This document shows, in pieces, positions 20,913 to 29,688 of a stretch of 64,000 nt of DNA. The notes beneath the pieces are model-generated. The model did not search any database, was not told the DNA's origin, and worked only from the letters and a program-made list of their open reading frames with translations. Origin of the DNA: Prochlorococcus marinus XMU1406 (GTDB taxonomy: Bacteria > Cyanobacteriota > Cyanobacteriia > PCC-6307 > Cyanobiaceae). A program made the position numbers and the translations under genes. How positions within the stretch are numbered: the stretch's first letter is position 1; the number at the start of each line of letters is the position of its first letter. Where the stretch lies: assembly GCF_017696055.1 (NCBI RefSeq), contig NZ_JAAORG010000001.1, forward strand, positions 682,001-746,000. The letters are read 5' to 3'.

Positions 20913-21203
20913 CTATTGCCCCAACTCTTCAAGTTGCTTCCTCACATCAGCAATTGCAGAATTAAGTTGCTCAACTTTCTTCTCCAGATTCTCTCCTTCA
21001 ACTTCATTTATGTTTTCATTTGAATCAATTGCTTCAGACCCATCTTGAATTCTGGAGGAATACATCATTGCTTTTTGTTTTTTTTCCTCTTTTCTTTTGT
21101 CAGCTTCGGATATTAACCACCAAGCTAGACCCGCTGCTCCAATAAAAGCACCGCTTATTAATGATAAAAGATTATTTGAAGACGAATCTCTGTATTCAGA
21201 CAT
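20913..21203 (-). CDS. Small membrane protein of unknown function
   Basis: The 96-residue protein has one N-terminal membrane segment (about residues 11-31, LLSLISGAFIGAAGLAWWLIS). A charged helical tail follows, ending in a short coiled coil (LEKKVEQLNSAIADVRKQLEEL). It lies between ilvD and the UPRT-like gene on the same strand with short gaps. The architecture is that of a membrane-tethered scaffold. No family is recognised. Confidence 0.75.
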   Translation of the reverse strand: MSEYRDSSSNNLLSLISGAFIGAAGLAWWLISEADKRKEEKKQKAMMYSSRIQDGSEAIDSNENINEVEGENLEKKVEQLNSAIADVRKQLEELGQ

Positions 21204-21232
21204 TGTTAAAATACTTACTCCTACATTATATA

Positions 21233-21850
21233 TTAGTTCTTATCTTGAAATATAGTACTTAACCGCGATAAAGGATTTCCAATACCCGGTACTAGAAATT
21301 TTGTTTTTTCGTCTTCCTCATCGATGCAAGAAGTGTAAATTACCTGATTAGGGAATATTTTCGCAATTTCATTTAACCCTTTATTTGAGCAAATAGCAGT
21401 TATTAAAATAATCCTATTTGAATCAACACCTAATTCCTTTAATTTAATTAAAGTTTCTAGTGTTTCTGATCTTGTCGTTATCTGTTCCGAATAAAATATA
21501 ATTCCTTCATTTAATTCAATAGTTTTAGGAAGTTCTCCTAATGAGAGGGTTGAATTAGGAATTACTTCTTTAGATCCAAACCAAAGAGATAACCCTTCGG
21601 GTAACATCGCGAGAACTTTTATTGGATAATCATTATTAATAAAGAATCCATCTGCGTCCCCATTATCAGTATTTACTATTTCTTTTTTATATGGCAACCA
21701 GTTCCTTAATGCTTCATATGTAAGCCATTTCCCTAATTGTTCGTATCCTGTTGAGTACAAAATATTTGGAGTATTTTTTTCTCGCAATATTGAAAGCCAA
21801 TGTTTTATTAATGGATGAGGAGGAACAATAACCTTTAGTGACATTGCCAT
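21233..21850 (-). CDS. upp: Divergent uracil phosphoribosyltransferase homologue
   Basis: The 205-residue sequence aligns with Upp along its length. The start (PPHPLIKHWLSILREKNTP) corresponds to the family's DHPLVQHKLTLMRDKNT; TYEALRNWLP, IYTSCIDE and the uracil-loop equivalent VPGIGNPLSRL (residues 187-197) are recognisable. The PRPP-binding loop, normally DPMLATGGS, is replaced by FYSEQITTRSE at 119-129 without the acidic pair or glycines, and the RAGLGM segment is also lost. Pyrimidine salvage activity is therefore doubtful, and a regulatory or altered role is possible. Confidence 0.8.
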   Translation of the reverse strand: MAMSLKVIVPPHPLIKHWLSILREKNTPNILYSTGYEQLGKWLTYEALRNWLPYKKEIVNTDNGDADGFFINNDYPIKVLAMLPEGLSLWFGSKEVIPNSTLSLGELPKTIELNEGIIFYSEQITTRSETLETLIKLKELGVDSNRIILITAICSNKGLNEIAKIFPNQVIYTSCIDEEDEKTKFLVPGIGNPLSRLSTIFQDKN

Positions 21851-21913
21851 ATATTTTCCTTTAAAATAACCTTACAAACTTTAAATACCTAAGTTCTAAA
21901 ATACAGTCTTATT

Positions 21914-22426
21914 ATGATTAAATCAATTGTTTTCCCTTCACTAAAAAATGCATTAATTGCAATATTGCTTGTTGGAATTATATTTTTTAATTCTGTTAAT
22001 TCTGCTTGGGCGAAACGACCTCCAGAGATTAGAAATCAGCAAGACCTTAATCTAGAACCAGATATGCATGGTCAAGATTTAAGTGGTAACGAATATGTTA
22101 AGTTTGACCTGAATGGGTTTAATTTCAGTGAAAGTAATTTAGAGGGTGCTGTATTTAATAATAGTAAATTGCAAAATGCAACTTTCACTGGTGCTAATTT
22201 AAGAGACGCTCTTGCCTATGCCACTGATTTTACAGATGCAGATCTTTCGGATGTTAATTTTACAAATGCTTTATTAATGGAGAGTAATTTTGAAGGAGCA
22301 AAAATAGATGGTGCTGATTTTACTGATGCTGTTCTTAGTCGTACACAACAAAAACAATTATGTGCGATTGCTAATGGCACAAATAGTTCTACAGGAGAGA
22401 GTACAGAATATAGTCTAGGTTGTTAA
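21914..22426 (+). CDS. Pentapeptide-repeat protein, exported (probably thylakoid lumen)
   Basis: The 170-residue protein has a signal peptide (residues 1-33, cleavage likely after SAWA). A run of about fourteen A(D/N)LXX-type pentapeptides follows from residue 60 to 136 and should fold as a right-handed quadrilateral beta-helix. Two C-terminal cysteines (QLCAIANG and SLGC) could form a disulfide. Lumenal pentapeptide proteins are common in cyanobacteria and plastids; the ligand here is unknown. The 10-bp spacing to the GTPase suggests cotranscription. Confidence 0.85.
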   Translation: MIKSIVFPSLKNALIAILLVGIIFFNSVNSAWAKRPPEIRNQQDLNLEPDMHGQDLSGNEYVKFDLNGFNFSESNLEGAVFNNSKLQNATFTGANLRDALAYATDFTDADLSDVNFTNALLMESNFEGAKIDGADFTDAVLSRTQQKQLCAIANGTNSSTGESTEYSLGC

Positions 22427-22435
22427 TAATTAAGG

Positions 22436-23485
22436 ATGAAAAAAAAAATACCCGTAATAGTAGTTTCAGGTTTTCTTGGCTCAGGTAAAACAACTTTTCT
22501 TAGATATTTATTAAAGGAGAGTAATAAAAAATTTGGTTTAATAATCAATGAATTTGGTGATGTTGGAATTGACGGTGATTTGATTAAAAGTTGCGATAGA
22601 TGTGATGATACTGAAGACGACTGCGTAATCGAATTAAATAATGGATGTTTATGTTGTACTGTTCAAGATGATTTTGTTCCATCAATAAAAGCTCTCCTCG
22701 AATTTAATCCTCTTATCGAATCAATAATTATCGAAACAAGTGGCTTGGCACTACCAATTCCCTTAATTCAAGCACTTAACTGGCCTGAAATCAGGTCTTC
22801 TATCTACCTAGATGTTGTTGTTGGTATCGTTAATGGAGAATCAATGCTTATTGGTTCTCCAATTAATGATCTAGATAAAATAAAAAAACAACATAATAAT
22901 ATAGATAAAATTGATCACAACGCTTCTATTGAAGAACTTTTTGAGGAGCAACTTGAAGTCTCTGATATCGTTTTAGTTTCTAGATCAGACATCTTAAATG
23001 ATGATCAATTTGAATTTGTAAAAAACAAAATCAAGGGAGGTCTAAACTCATCTGTGCCAGTCCTCAAATCCAAAAATGGCAAAATTGATTTAAATTACCT
23101 ATTTGATTTTCAATTTAAAAAAGAGACTTATAAAGAATTTTTAACTGAAGAACATGATCATAATCATGTTGAGCTTGTATCAGATTCAATTAAATTAAAT
23201 TATTTCCTTGAAAAAAATGACTTTGAAAAAGAGATGTCAAAAATCTTGGATGAATTAAACATTCTTCGCATAAAAGGACGTATTTGGATACCAAACAAAT
23301 CATTGCCTTTACAAATACAAATTGTTGGAAAAAAAATTAATACTTGGTTTGAAGAGGCTCCAGACAACTGTTGGAGACCAAATGATAATGCTGGGCTTGA
23401 ATTAGTAATAATTTCCTTTGATGAAAAATCTATAAAAACTTTTAATAGAAAAATTAAAGAGAAATTTAAGATTTTAGTGACCTAA
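22436..23485 (+). CDS. COG0523 (CobW/YjiA) family GTPase, putative metallochaperone
   Basis: This 349-residue G3E GTPase has Walker A GFLGSGKTTFLRYLL (about residues 12-26), the metal-binding GCLCCTVQ (about residue 75), EFG and ETSGLALP. A short HDHNH stretch lies near residue 240, before the C-terminal CobW_C domain. COG0523 members deliver zinc, cobalt or other metals to client enzymes. The genes are often annotated cobW, but the true metal cannot be read from sequence. No Zur-like palindrome was seen upstream. Confidence 0.88.
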   Translation: MKKKIPVIVVSGFLGSGKTTFLRYLLKESNKKFGLIINEFGDVGIDGDLIKSCDRCDDTEDDCVIELNNGCLCCTVQDDFVPSIKALLEFNPLIESIIIETSGLALPIPLIQALNWPEIRSSIYLDVVVGIVNGESMLIGSPINDLDKIKKQHNNIDKIDHNASIEELFEEQLEVSDIVLVSRSDILNDDQFEFVKNKIKGGLNSSVPVLKSKNGKIDLNYLFDFQFKKETYKEFLTEEHDHNHVELVSDSIKLNYFLEKNDFEKEMSKILDELNILRIKGRIWIPNKSLPLQIQIVGKKINTWFEEAPDNCWRPNDNAGLELVIISFDEKSIKTFNRKIKEKFKILVT

Positions 23486-23545
23486 AAATACTAATTTGAC
23501 TTTATAGTTGCTTGTCGGGATACTTACTACATCAGACAGCACTAA

Positions 23546-23710
23546 ATGGAAAATCCAAAAATTGCTTTAAAACAAATAATCTCTGACGATGTAACATCAA
23601 TTGATAAAATCACATGTACAAAATGTGGAGGGTCAGGAAATTTTAAAACACCAGAAAATTCAAGAAGAACTTGCTTAGTTTGTTTTGGTAAAGGTTACAT
23701 AAACATTTAG
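23546..23710 (+). CDS. 54-residue DnaJ-type zinc-finger peptide
   Basis: This short frame has an ATG start and two cysteine pairs, CTKCGGSG (residues 24-31) and CLVCFGKG (residues 43-50). These match one zinc site of the DnaJ cysteine-rich repeat CXXCXGXG. Similar minimal proteins (BSD2/PSA2-like) assist thylakoid proteins in plastids; such a role is only suggested by the motif. It lies alone between the GTPase and purS with 60- and 97-bp spacers. Confidence 0.75.
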   Translation: MENPKIALKQIISDDVTSIDKITCTKCGGSGNFKTPENSRRTCLVCFGKGYINI

Positions 23711-23807
23711 TAATTCAGAAAACCTTCAGGTAAAAATATTTGTTTATTAATCAATAGTACTTTTTATTAAAATTTAAACTAATCTTCTAGTAGAAATTAA
23801 TTTTTAA

Positions 23808-24062
23808 TTGGACCAATTTGCTGTAAAAGTTTTTGTAAGACTAAGACCTTCAGTTTTAGATCCAGCAGGGGAAGCTACTAAATCTGCTTCTATAAAACTT
23901 GGAGCCGAGGGAATAAAATCATTACGTATAGGAAAAATGATTGAAGTAAAAATAGAAGGTAATGGTGAAAACGAAGTAAGAGAAAAAATTGATTTGTTGT
24001 GTGATAGGTTATTCGCTAATACTGTTATTGAAGATTATGAGTATTCACTAGAAAAGTTATAA
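23808..24062 (+). CDS. purS: Phosphoribosylformylglycinamidine synthase subunit PurS
   Basis: PurS bridges PurL and PurQ in the three-component FGAM synthase of purine synthesis. The 84-residue length is normal. [16 protein letters not shown] and the second half [17 protein letters not shown] are diagnostic. It starts at TTG 23808 and is separated by one base from purQ, so the two are translationally coupled. Confidence 0.94.
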   Translation: MDQFAVKVFVRLRPSVLDPAGEATKSASIKLGAEGIKSLRIGKMIEVKIEGNGENEVREKIDLLCDRLFANTVIEDYEYSLEKL

Positions 24063-24063
24063 G

Positions 24064-24729
24064 ATGGATAATTTTACTGTAGGAGTTGTTGTCTTCCCTG
24101 GTTCTAATTGTGATCGTGATGTTTCATGGGCACTGGAAGGTTGTTTAGACATAAGAACAAAATACTTGTGGCATGAGTCTTCAGATTTAAGAGATATAGA
24201 TGCAATAGTTTTACCTGGAGGATTTAGCTATGGTGATTATTTAAGATGCGGAGCAATTGCGAGATTCTCTCCATTAATAAATGCCTTGGATGAGTTTGTT
24301 AAAAGCGGAAAAAGAGTTTTAGGTATTTGTAATGGGTTTCAAATTTTGACAGAATCAGGTTTTTTGCCTGGTGCTCTTGTTGCAAATAAAAATCTAAATT
24401 TTATATGTGATGACGTTGAACTTGATATTGTTTCTTCAAAAGGAGGTTGGTTTAATAATGGGGATGAAAAACAAACTATTAAGTTGCCAATAGCGCATGG
24501 GGAAGGAAGATATTATTGTGATTCTGATACTTTAAAAAAACTTTTAGATAATGAATTGATCGCTTTGAGATATAAGATTAATCCTAATGGATCTTCATTC
24601 GACATAGCAGGTATAACTAATGAACAGGGAAATGTTTTAGGTTTAATGCCACATCCAGAGCGAGCATGTGACGAGACAATTGGTGGGACTGATGGTCTCT
24701 TTACATTAAAATCATTATTATTGAAATAA
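24064..24729 (+). CDS. purQ: Phosphoribosylformylglycinamidine synthase subunit PurQ (glutaminase)
   Basis: PurQ releases ammonia from glutamine for FGAM synthase. The 221-residue class I amidotransferase opens with [12 protein letters not shown], has the nucleophile in GICNGFQIL (about residue 93), oxyanion motif [14 protein letters not shown] and the His/Glu of MPHPERA. It is followed immediately by a strong terminator. Confidence 0.96.
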   Translation: MDNFTVGVVVFPGSNCDRDVSWALEGCLDIRTKYLWHESSDLRDIDAIVLPGGFSYGDYLRCGAIARFSPLINALDEFVKSGKRVLGICNGFQILTESGFLPGALVANKNLNFICDDVELDIVSSKGGWFNNGDEKQTIKLPIAHGEGRYYCDSDTLKKLLDNELIALRYKINPNGSSFDIAGITNEQGNVLGLMPHPERACDETIGGTDGLFTLKSLLLK

Positions 24730-24765
24730 AAAAAAAAGACCCCCAATTTTGGAGGTCTTTTTTGT
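24728..24765. terminator. Bidirectional rho-independent terminator between purQ and the class II aldolase gene
   Basis: An A-tract leads into the hairpin AGACCCCCAA / TTGGAGGTCT, a 9-bp stem with one C-A mismatch (24737-24758), followed by TTTTTTGTTT. With A-tract and T-tract on opposite sides it can stop transcription from both convergent genes. Confidence 0.9.
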
Positions 24766-24781
24766 TTGATTCAGTTATGAA

Positions 24782-25855
24782 TTAAACAGTAGCTTTTACT
24801 TTTGGATCTAAGTCACCTTTAGCGTAAAGATCAGCAAAATAATTGGTACTGTTTTGTTTGATCTTACTTGCTTGACCTTCACACCAGAATTGCTTGTATC
24901 TGTCAAGACAAACTTGCTTCATGTATTTTCTAGCAGGTTTGTTGAAATGTCTTGGGTCGAAGTTTGCCTTGTCAGCAAATGCTGCTTCTCTAACCGCGGC
25001 AGTAAAAGCAAGTCTGTTATCAGTATCAATGTTGACTTTTCTAACTCCATTTCTTATTCCCTCTTGAATTTCTTCAACAGGAACCCCATATGTTTGAGGA
25101 ATTTCACCACCATATTTGTTAATGATATCTAACCATTCCTGAGGGACTGAACTAGATCCATGCATTACAAGATGGGTATTTGGAAGTGCTTTATGAATTT
25201 CAGCAATTCTACTTATTGCAAGAACTTCTCCTGTAGGTTTTCTTGTGAATTTATAAGCACCATGACTTGTACCTATAGCAATAGCTAATGCATCAACTTT
25301 TGTTTTAGCAACAAAATCTGCAGCTTCGTCAGGATCAGTCAAAAGCATATCTGTAGAAAGTTCACCTTCAAACCCATGACCATCTTCTGCCTCACCTTTT
25401 CCTGTTTCTAATGAACCTAAGCAACCTAATTCTCCTTCAACACTAACTCCAACTGAATGAGCAAAATCCACTACTTTTTTTGTAACTGCAACATTATATT
25501 CGTAACTAGCGGGTGTTTTTGCATCTGCCTCTAGAGAACCATCCATCATTACTGATGTGAAACCATTTATTGCTGCTGAATAGCATGTTGATGGCTCATT
25601 ACCATGGTCTTGATGCATTACCACTGGAATATTGGGATATGTTTCTGTAGCAGCAAGGATTAGATGACGTAGGAAAATTTCTCCTGCATAATTTCTTGCC
25701 CCTCTTGAAGCTTGGAGGATTACAGGACTATCAGTTTCGTATGCTGCTTCCATGATTGCTTGAACTTGCTCAAGATTATTAACATTGAAAGCTGGAATAC
25801 CGTAACCATTCTCAGCAGCGTGATCTAAAAGTAGTCTTAGTGGAACGAGGGCCAT
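24782..25855 (-). CDS. fbaA: Class II fructose-1,6-bisphosphate aldolase (also SBP aldolase)
   Basis: This zinc-dependent aldolase acts in the Calvin cycle and gluconeogenesis. The 357-residue sequence has [14 protein letters not shown] (catalytic Asp and zinc His), [23 protein letters not shown] and [12 protein letters not shown], as in the cyanobacterial CbbA type. It has a separate 147-bp upstream spacer, then a class I aldolase gene on the same strand. Confidence 0.96.
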   Translation of the reverse strand: MALVPLRLLLDHAAENGYGIPAFNVNNLEQVQAIMEAAYETDSPVILQASRGARNYAGEIFLRHLILAATETYPNIPVVMHQDHGNEPSTCYSAAINGFTSVMMDGSLEADAKTPASYEYNVAVTKKVVDFAHSVGVSVEGELGCLGSLETGKGEAEDGHGFEGELSTDMLLTDPDEAADFVAKTKVDALAIAIGTSHGAYKFTRKPTGEVLAISRIAEIHKALPNTHLVMHGSSSVPQEWLDIINKYGGEIPQTYGVPVEEIQEGIRNGVRKVNIDTDNRLAFTAAVREAAFADKANFDPRHFNKPARKYMKQVCLDRYKQFWCEGQASKIKQNSTNYFADLYAKGDLDPKVKATV

Positions 25856-26002
25856 AATTAAAATAAGTTAAATGCTATGTAAAGCACATGTTTCCGCGAG
25901 TTTAGTATAAAGAGGTATCAAATGTCACGTCATTAGATATACAAAATACTAAATTAAAGAAACTAATTTTATGACCCAGAGTATATTTTTAGAATTTTTT
26001 AG

Positions 26003-27070
26003 TTAGTAAGTGTAGCCTGCTACAAACAATTGCTCATCAGATGAAGGTTGAGATCCTGCTACATAGGCACCTTTTGAAGCTTCAGAGTTTGCTTGAGCTC
26101 TTGCTATTAATGCTTTTTGACCTCCTTCAACGTCGCTTCCTTTCCAAGCCTTTAAGCATGAGTGCTGTAATGCTCTTCCATAGGAGAATGAAACATTCCA
26201 TAAAGCTTTCCTGTAAAGAGTGTTCATATTATTTAAATAAACAGAAGCAGCTTCTTCGCTTAACCCTCCTGATAAGAATACTATTCCAGGCACTGATGCA
26301 GGAACACATCTTTCCATAGTTCTGATTGTCATTTCAGCAACTTTCATAGGATCAGCCTTTGTTGGACAATCTGCTCCATTGACAGTCATAGAAGGTTTTA
26401 ATAGGGTTCCTTCTAGAAAAACTCCATTTGCTTGACACGCAATATAAACCTGCTTTATTACCTCTTCTTGGACTTCAGCAGTTTTTTCAATAGTATGATC
26501 TCCGTCCATTAAAATTTCAGGTTCAATAATTGGTACCAGCCCGGATTCTTGAACTGATCTTGCATACCTTGCTAATCCCCAAGCATTCTCTTGAATTGAT
26601 AGTTTTGAGGGACAACCATCATTTGTAATTTGCAGAACTGCTCTCCACTTTGCAAATCTGGCACCTTGTTCATAATATTTAGCTGCTCTTTCAACTAACC
26701 CATCTAGGCCAGAGCAAAAAGTTTCTACATCTCCTCCTCCTGGAAGTGGATTTAGGCCTTTATCAACCTTTATACCTGGAATAATACCTAAATCATTTAG
26801 TTTCTTAACCATTGACTCACCATCTTGGTGATTCTGATAAAGAGTTTCTTCGAAGAGGATTGCTCCACTTATATATTTACCAAGATCTTCTGTAGTAAAA
26901 AGCATTCCTCTATATGCCTTCCTATTGTCTTCAGTATTCTCAACGCCAATTCCAGCGAGTCTTTTACCTACTGTTTTAGTGGATTCATCTACCGCTAATA
27001 TCCCTTTCCCTTTAGAAGCTAGTAATTGAGCATTTTCTTTAAGCTCATTTTTGTAATAATTTAAAGCCAT
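26003..27070 (-). CDS. fda: Class I fructose-bisphosphate aldolase
   Basis: This Schiff-base aldolase of the animal/plant type is 355 residues long: GKGILAVDESTKTVGKRL at the N-terminus, GIIPGIKVDKGLNPLPG, FAKWRAVLQI, IEPEILMDGDH, the Schiff-base Lys in FLEGTLLKPSM and a C-terminal tyrosine (GYTY) that is typical for the family. The ligand set implies a metal-free enzyme. It is adjacent to a metal-dependent class II isoenzyme. Confidence 0.95.
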   Translation of the reverse strand: MALNYYKNELKENAQLLASKGKGILAVDESTKTVGKRLAGIGVENTEDNRKAYRGMLFTTEDLGKYISGAILFEETLYQNHQDGESMVKKLNDLGIIPGIKVDKGLNPLPGGGDVETFCSGLDGLVERAAKYYEQGARFAKWRAVLQITNDGCPSKLSIQENAWGLARYARSVQESGLVPIIEPEILMDGDHTIEKTAEVQEEVIKQVYIACQANGVFLEGTLLKPSMTVNGADCPTKADPMKVAEMTIRTMERCVPASVPGIVFLSGGLSEEAASVYLNNMNTLYRKALWNVSFSYGRALQHSCLKAWKGSDVEGGQKALIARAQANSEASKGAYVAGSQPSSDEQLFVAGYTY

Positions 27071-27173
27071 TCTTTAATAATTCAGTTCAATTGATTTTTC
27101 CAGAATATGAAAAAAAAATAAAATCAATCCAATACTTTATCGGGTGATAATTGCTACTTATAAATGTATAGCC

Positions 27174-28271
27174 TTAAATTTTGATACTTAATCCACTTTT
27201 CGAAGATTCTCTTATGGCTTCGCAAACTTTATGACTAGCAAGTCCCTCAAATAAGCCTGGGATTACAGGTGTTCTATTAATTATACTCTTAGCCCATAAA
27301 TTTTGAATTCTCAAAACTGGAGCTATTCTCCCATCAGTCCATGTTTTTTCAAAATTAAAACTTGAATCTGCAGTTAAATTTTGCATTTTATTTTCGTTAT
27401 TTGAATATTTCAAATTAAAACCATGTACATAATCTTTTTGGTTTTCGCTTTTAAGAATAAGTGAACCTTCGCTCCCATATATTTCAAAACTAAATCCTCT
27501 ACCATTTTTAGAAATCGATGATAAAGATACCTGACATGGAATAAGATTCGAGCTGTAGTTTGATATTTCTATATTGGCTAAACATACATCTTCACTCGTA
27601 ACATCATTTAAATCAGATGAATTAGTTAAAGGTCTTTTTTTTATTGATGTTGCTAACTTGCCAGACACGTTTATTGCTTCTCCAAAAAACCAATTCAACA
27701 TATCGAATGCATGAGTACCTAAGGCGCCAATAACTCCTCCACCTTTTTCTTCTAATGAATACCAATTCCAGGATCTTTTGGGGTCGGATCTACTGCCCAT
27801 TAACCAATCTAATTTGACTAAATATATATCTCCTAAGATATTTTCATCAATAAGTTTTTTTGTCTGAAGGAAAAGAGGTACTGCTCTATATTCAAAATCA
27901 ACACATACGCTTAAATTATTCATCAATGATATTCTCTGAAGCTCTTCAATTTCTGAGGAGGATATTGCAACGGGTTTTTCTAGAAGCAAATTTTTATTAT
28001 TCTCAAGAGCTTGTTTTGCTAATTTAAATCTTGATTCAGGAGGGGTAGCAATTATAATCCCATCAATTTTTGGAGATTTAACTAATTCTTCCCAATTATG
28101 AAAGAACTCTAATCCAGTTTCTTTTTCTAGTATCGATTTTTGCTTAGTCTCATAATGATAAATAGCTACAGGAGTTAAATAATCAGACTCTTTTAATGCC
28201 TCTAAATGGACTTTTTTACCAAACCCTAATCCAGCTATTGCTATTTTTAATTTTTTATTTTTAGTATTCAT
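27174..28271 (-). CDS. Gfo/Idh/MocA family oxidoreductase
   Basis: This 365-residue NAD(P)-dependent oxidoreductase has the N-terminal Rossmann motif AIAGLGFGKKVH, the family EKPVA (LLLEKPVAISS, near residue 97) and a C-terminal alpha/beta domain with GALGTHAFDMLNW. Substrates in this family are usually sugars or cyclitols; none can be assigned here. It lies 2 bp downstream of an exported unknown protein on the same strand. Confidence 0.88.
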   Translation of the reverse strand: MNTKNKKLKIAIAGLGFGKKVHLEALKESDYLTPVAIYHYETKQKSILEKETGLEFFHNWEELVKSPKIDGIIIATPPESRFKLAKQALENNKNLLLEKPVAISSSEIEELQRISLMNNLSVCVDFEYRAVPLFLQTKKLIDENILGDIYLVKLDWLMGSRSDPKRSWNWYSLEEKGGGVIGALGTHAFDMLNWFFGEAINVSGKLATSIKKRPLTNSSDLNDVTSEDVCLANIEISNYSSNLIPCQVSLSSISKNGRGFSFEIYGSEGSLILKSENQKDYVHGFNLKYSNNENKMQNLTADSSFNFEKTWTDGRIAPVLRIQNLWAKSIINRTPVIPGLFEGLASHKVCEAIRESSKSGLSIKI

Positions 28272-28273
28272 TC

Positions 28274-28666
28274 TTATCTATTAATAAACTCTGAACAACT
28301 ATTTTCAATAACAACATCTATTAGTTCATCATTATTAGAAGTTCGCCATTTTGAATTAAATTTAGGGATTCCATTTATTGAAGTATCTTTGAACTTTTTT
28401 TCATCGCAATTAATTCTCATTACATAAAGTGATAACTCTCCATCATCATCAGAATTAGTTGGATTTTTAAAGAACTTTGTCAAAACACTTATTTCATTAT
28501 TTGGAAGCTGCTTAATACTCCCTTTGTCAAGCCATTCTTTCCCTTCATTATTTTCTTTTAGTAGGACCCAGTCAACATTTCCTATTCCATAAGAATATGG
28601 AGCAAAATTTAAAATAAAAAATAAAAGGCTTAAAGAAAAATAAAAGAAATTTGAAATAATTCTCAT
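28274..28666 (-). CDS. Exported protein of unknown function
   Basis: The 130-residue protein starts at ATG 28666, one base after the accD stop (TAATATG). An upstream in-frame start would overlap accD. A signal peptide covers about residues 1-28 (FYFSLSLLFFILNFAPYSYG). The mature part resembles small surface-adhesin-like proteins with WVLLKENNEGKEWLDKGSIK and two cysteines that could pair. Function is unknown. Confidence 0.75.
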   Translation of the reverse strand: MRIISNFFYFSLSLLFFILNFAPYSYGIGNVDWVLLKENNEGKEWLDKGSIKQLPNNEISVLTKFFKNPTNSDDDGELSLYVMRINCDEKKFKDTSINGIPKFNSKWRTSNNDELIDVVIENSCSEFINR

Positions 28667-28667
28667 A

Positions 28668-29549
28668 TTATATATTTGCTTTTGCAAGTTTTTTTACACC
28701 ATGAATTTTTAAAATTTTAGTCAGAGTATCTTTGAGATCTTTCCTTCTAACTATTACATCAACAAAACCATGCTCAAGCAGATATTCAGCTGTTTGAAAA
28801 TTATCGGGTAATTTTTCTCTTAATGTTTGTTCTATAACTCTTCTTCCAGCAAATCCAATAAGAGCTTTAGGTTCCGCCAAAATTAAATCACCTAACATTG
28901 CAAAGCTTGCTGTTACCCCCCCAGTGGTTGGATGAGTTAATAAGGGCATATAAAGAAGATTTTTTTCTTTATGTTTTTTTAGTGCTCCAGATATTTTTGC
29001 CATTTGCATGAGACTTAACATGCCTTCTTGCATCCTTGCTCCACCTGATGCGCAAACAATAAGAATTGGAAAATTTTCTAAAGTTGCTCTTTCAATTATC
29101 CTTGTAATTTTTTCACCAACTACTGAACCCATGGATCCTCCCATAAATCTAAAATCCATAACAGCTAATGCTAAAGGCATTGAATTTACAGAACAGATAC
29201 CTGTTACGACTCCATCTCTTAAACCTGTGCCTGCTTGACTTTCTTTAATTCGATCAGCATATGATCTTCTATCTTTAAAACCTAAAGGATCTGTAGGACT
29301 TAGTGAACTATCAAACTCTTCGAATGAATTTTTGTCAGCAATTATATTTATCCTTTCATCGCTATTTATCCTATTGTGGTGCCCGCAATTACTACAAACA
29401 TTGAAATTTGTAATTAGGTCTTTTCTATAGGCTACTTGCGAACATTCTGAACATTTAACCCACAAACCATCTCCCTCATCAGTATCTTGCGAAACTTTCC
29501 CAACAAATTGATCTTTACGCCTTGCGGCAAACCAGTCGATTAATGACAC
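28668..29549 (-). CDS. accD: Acetyl-CoA carboxylase carboxyltransferase beta subunit
   Basis: AccD pairs with AccA to transfer the carboxyl from biotin to acetyl-CoA in fatty acid synthesis. The 293-residue protein starts [11 protein letters not shown] and has the N-terminal zinc ribbon C-X2-C-X15-C-X2-C (CSEC...CSNC). The carboxyltransferase core includes [18 protein letters not shown] and [15 protein letters not shown]. Confidence 0.97.
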   Translation of the reverse strand: MSLIDWFAARRKDQFVGKVSQDTDEGDGLWVKCSECSQVAYRKDLITNFNVCSNCGHHNRINSDERINIIADKNSFEEFDSSLSPTDPLGFKDRRSYADRIKESQAGTGLRDGVVTGICSVNSMPLALAVMDFRFMGGSMGSVVGEKITRIIERATLENFPILIVCASGGARMQEGMLSLMQMAKISGALKKHKEKNLLYMPLLTHPTTGGVTASFAMLGDLILAEPKALIGFAGRRVIEQTLREKLPDNFQTAEYLLEHGFVDVIVRRKDLKDTLTKILKIHGVKKLAKANI

Positions 29550-29688
29550 AACGTTTACTGTTTTTTCTATTTAAATCTAAATAAGGTACTTTTATCAAGA
29601 AAGATATATAAAAATTTGAGATCCTTTAGATTAAAAACTACTCAAAGTAAAAAATGTAATGATTTGAGTTGATAATCGAAATTAATTA

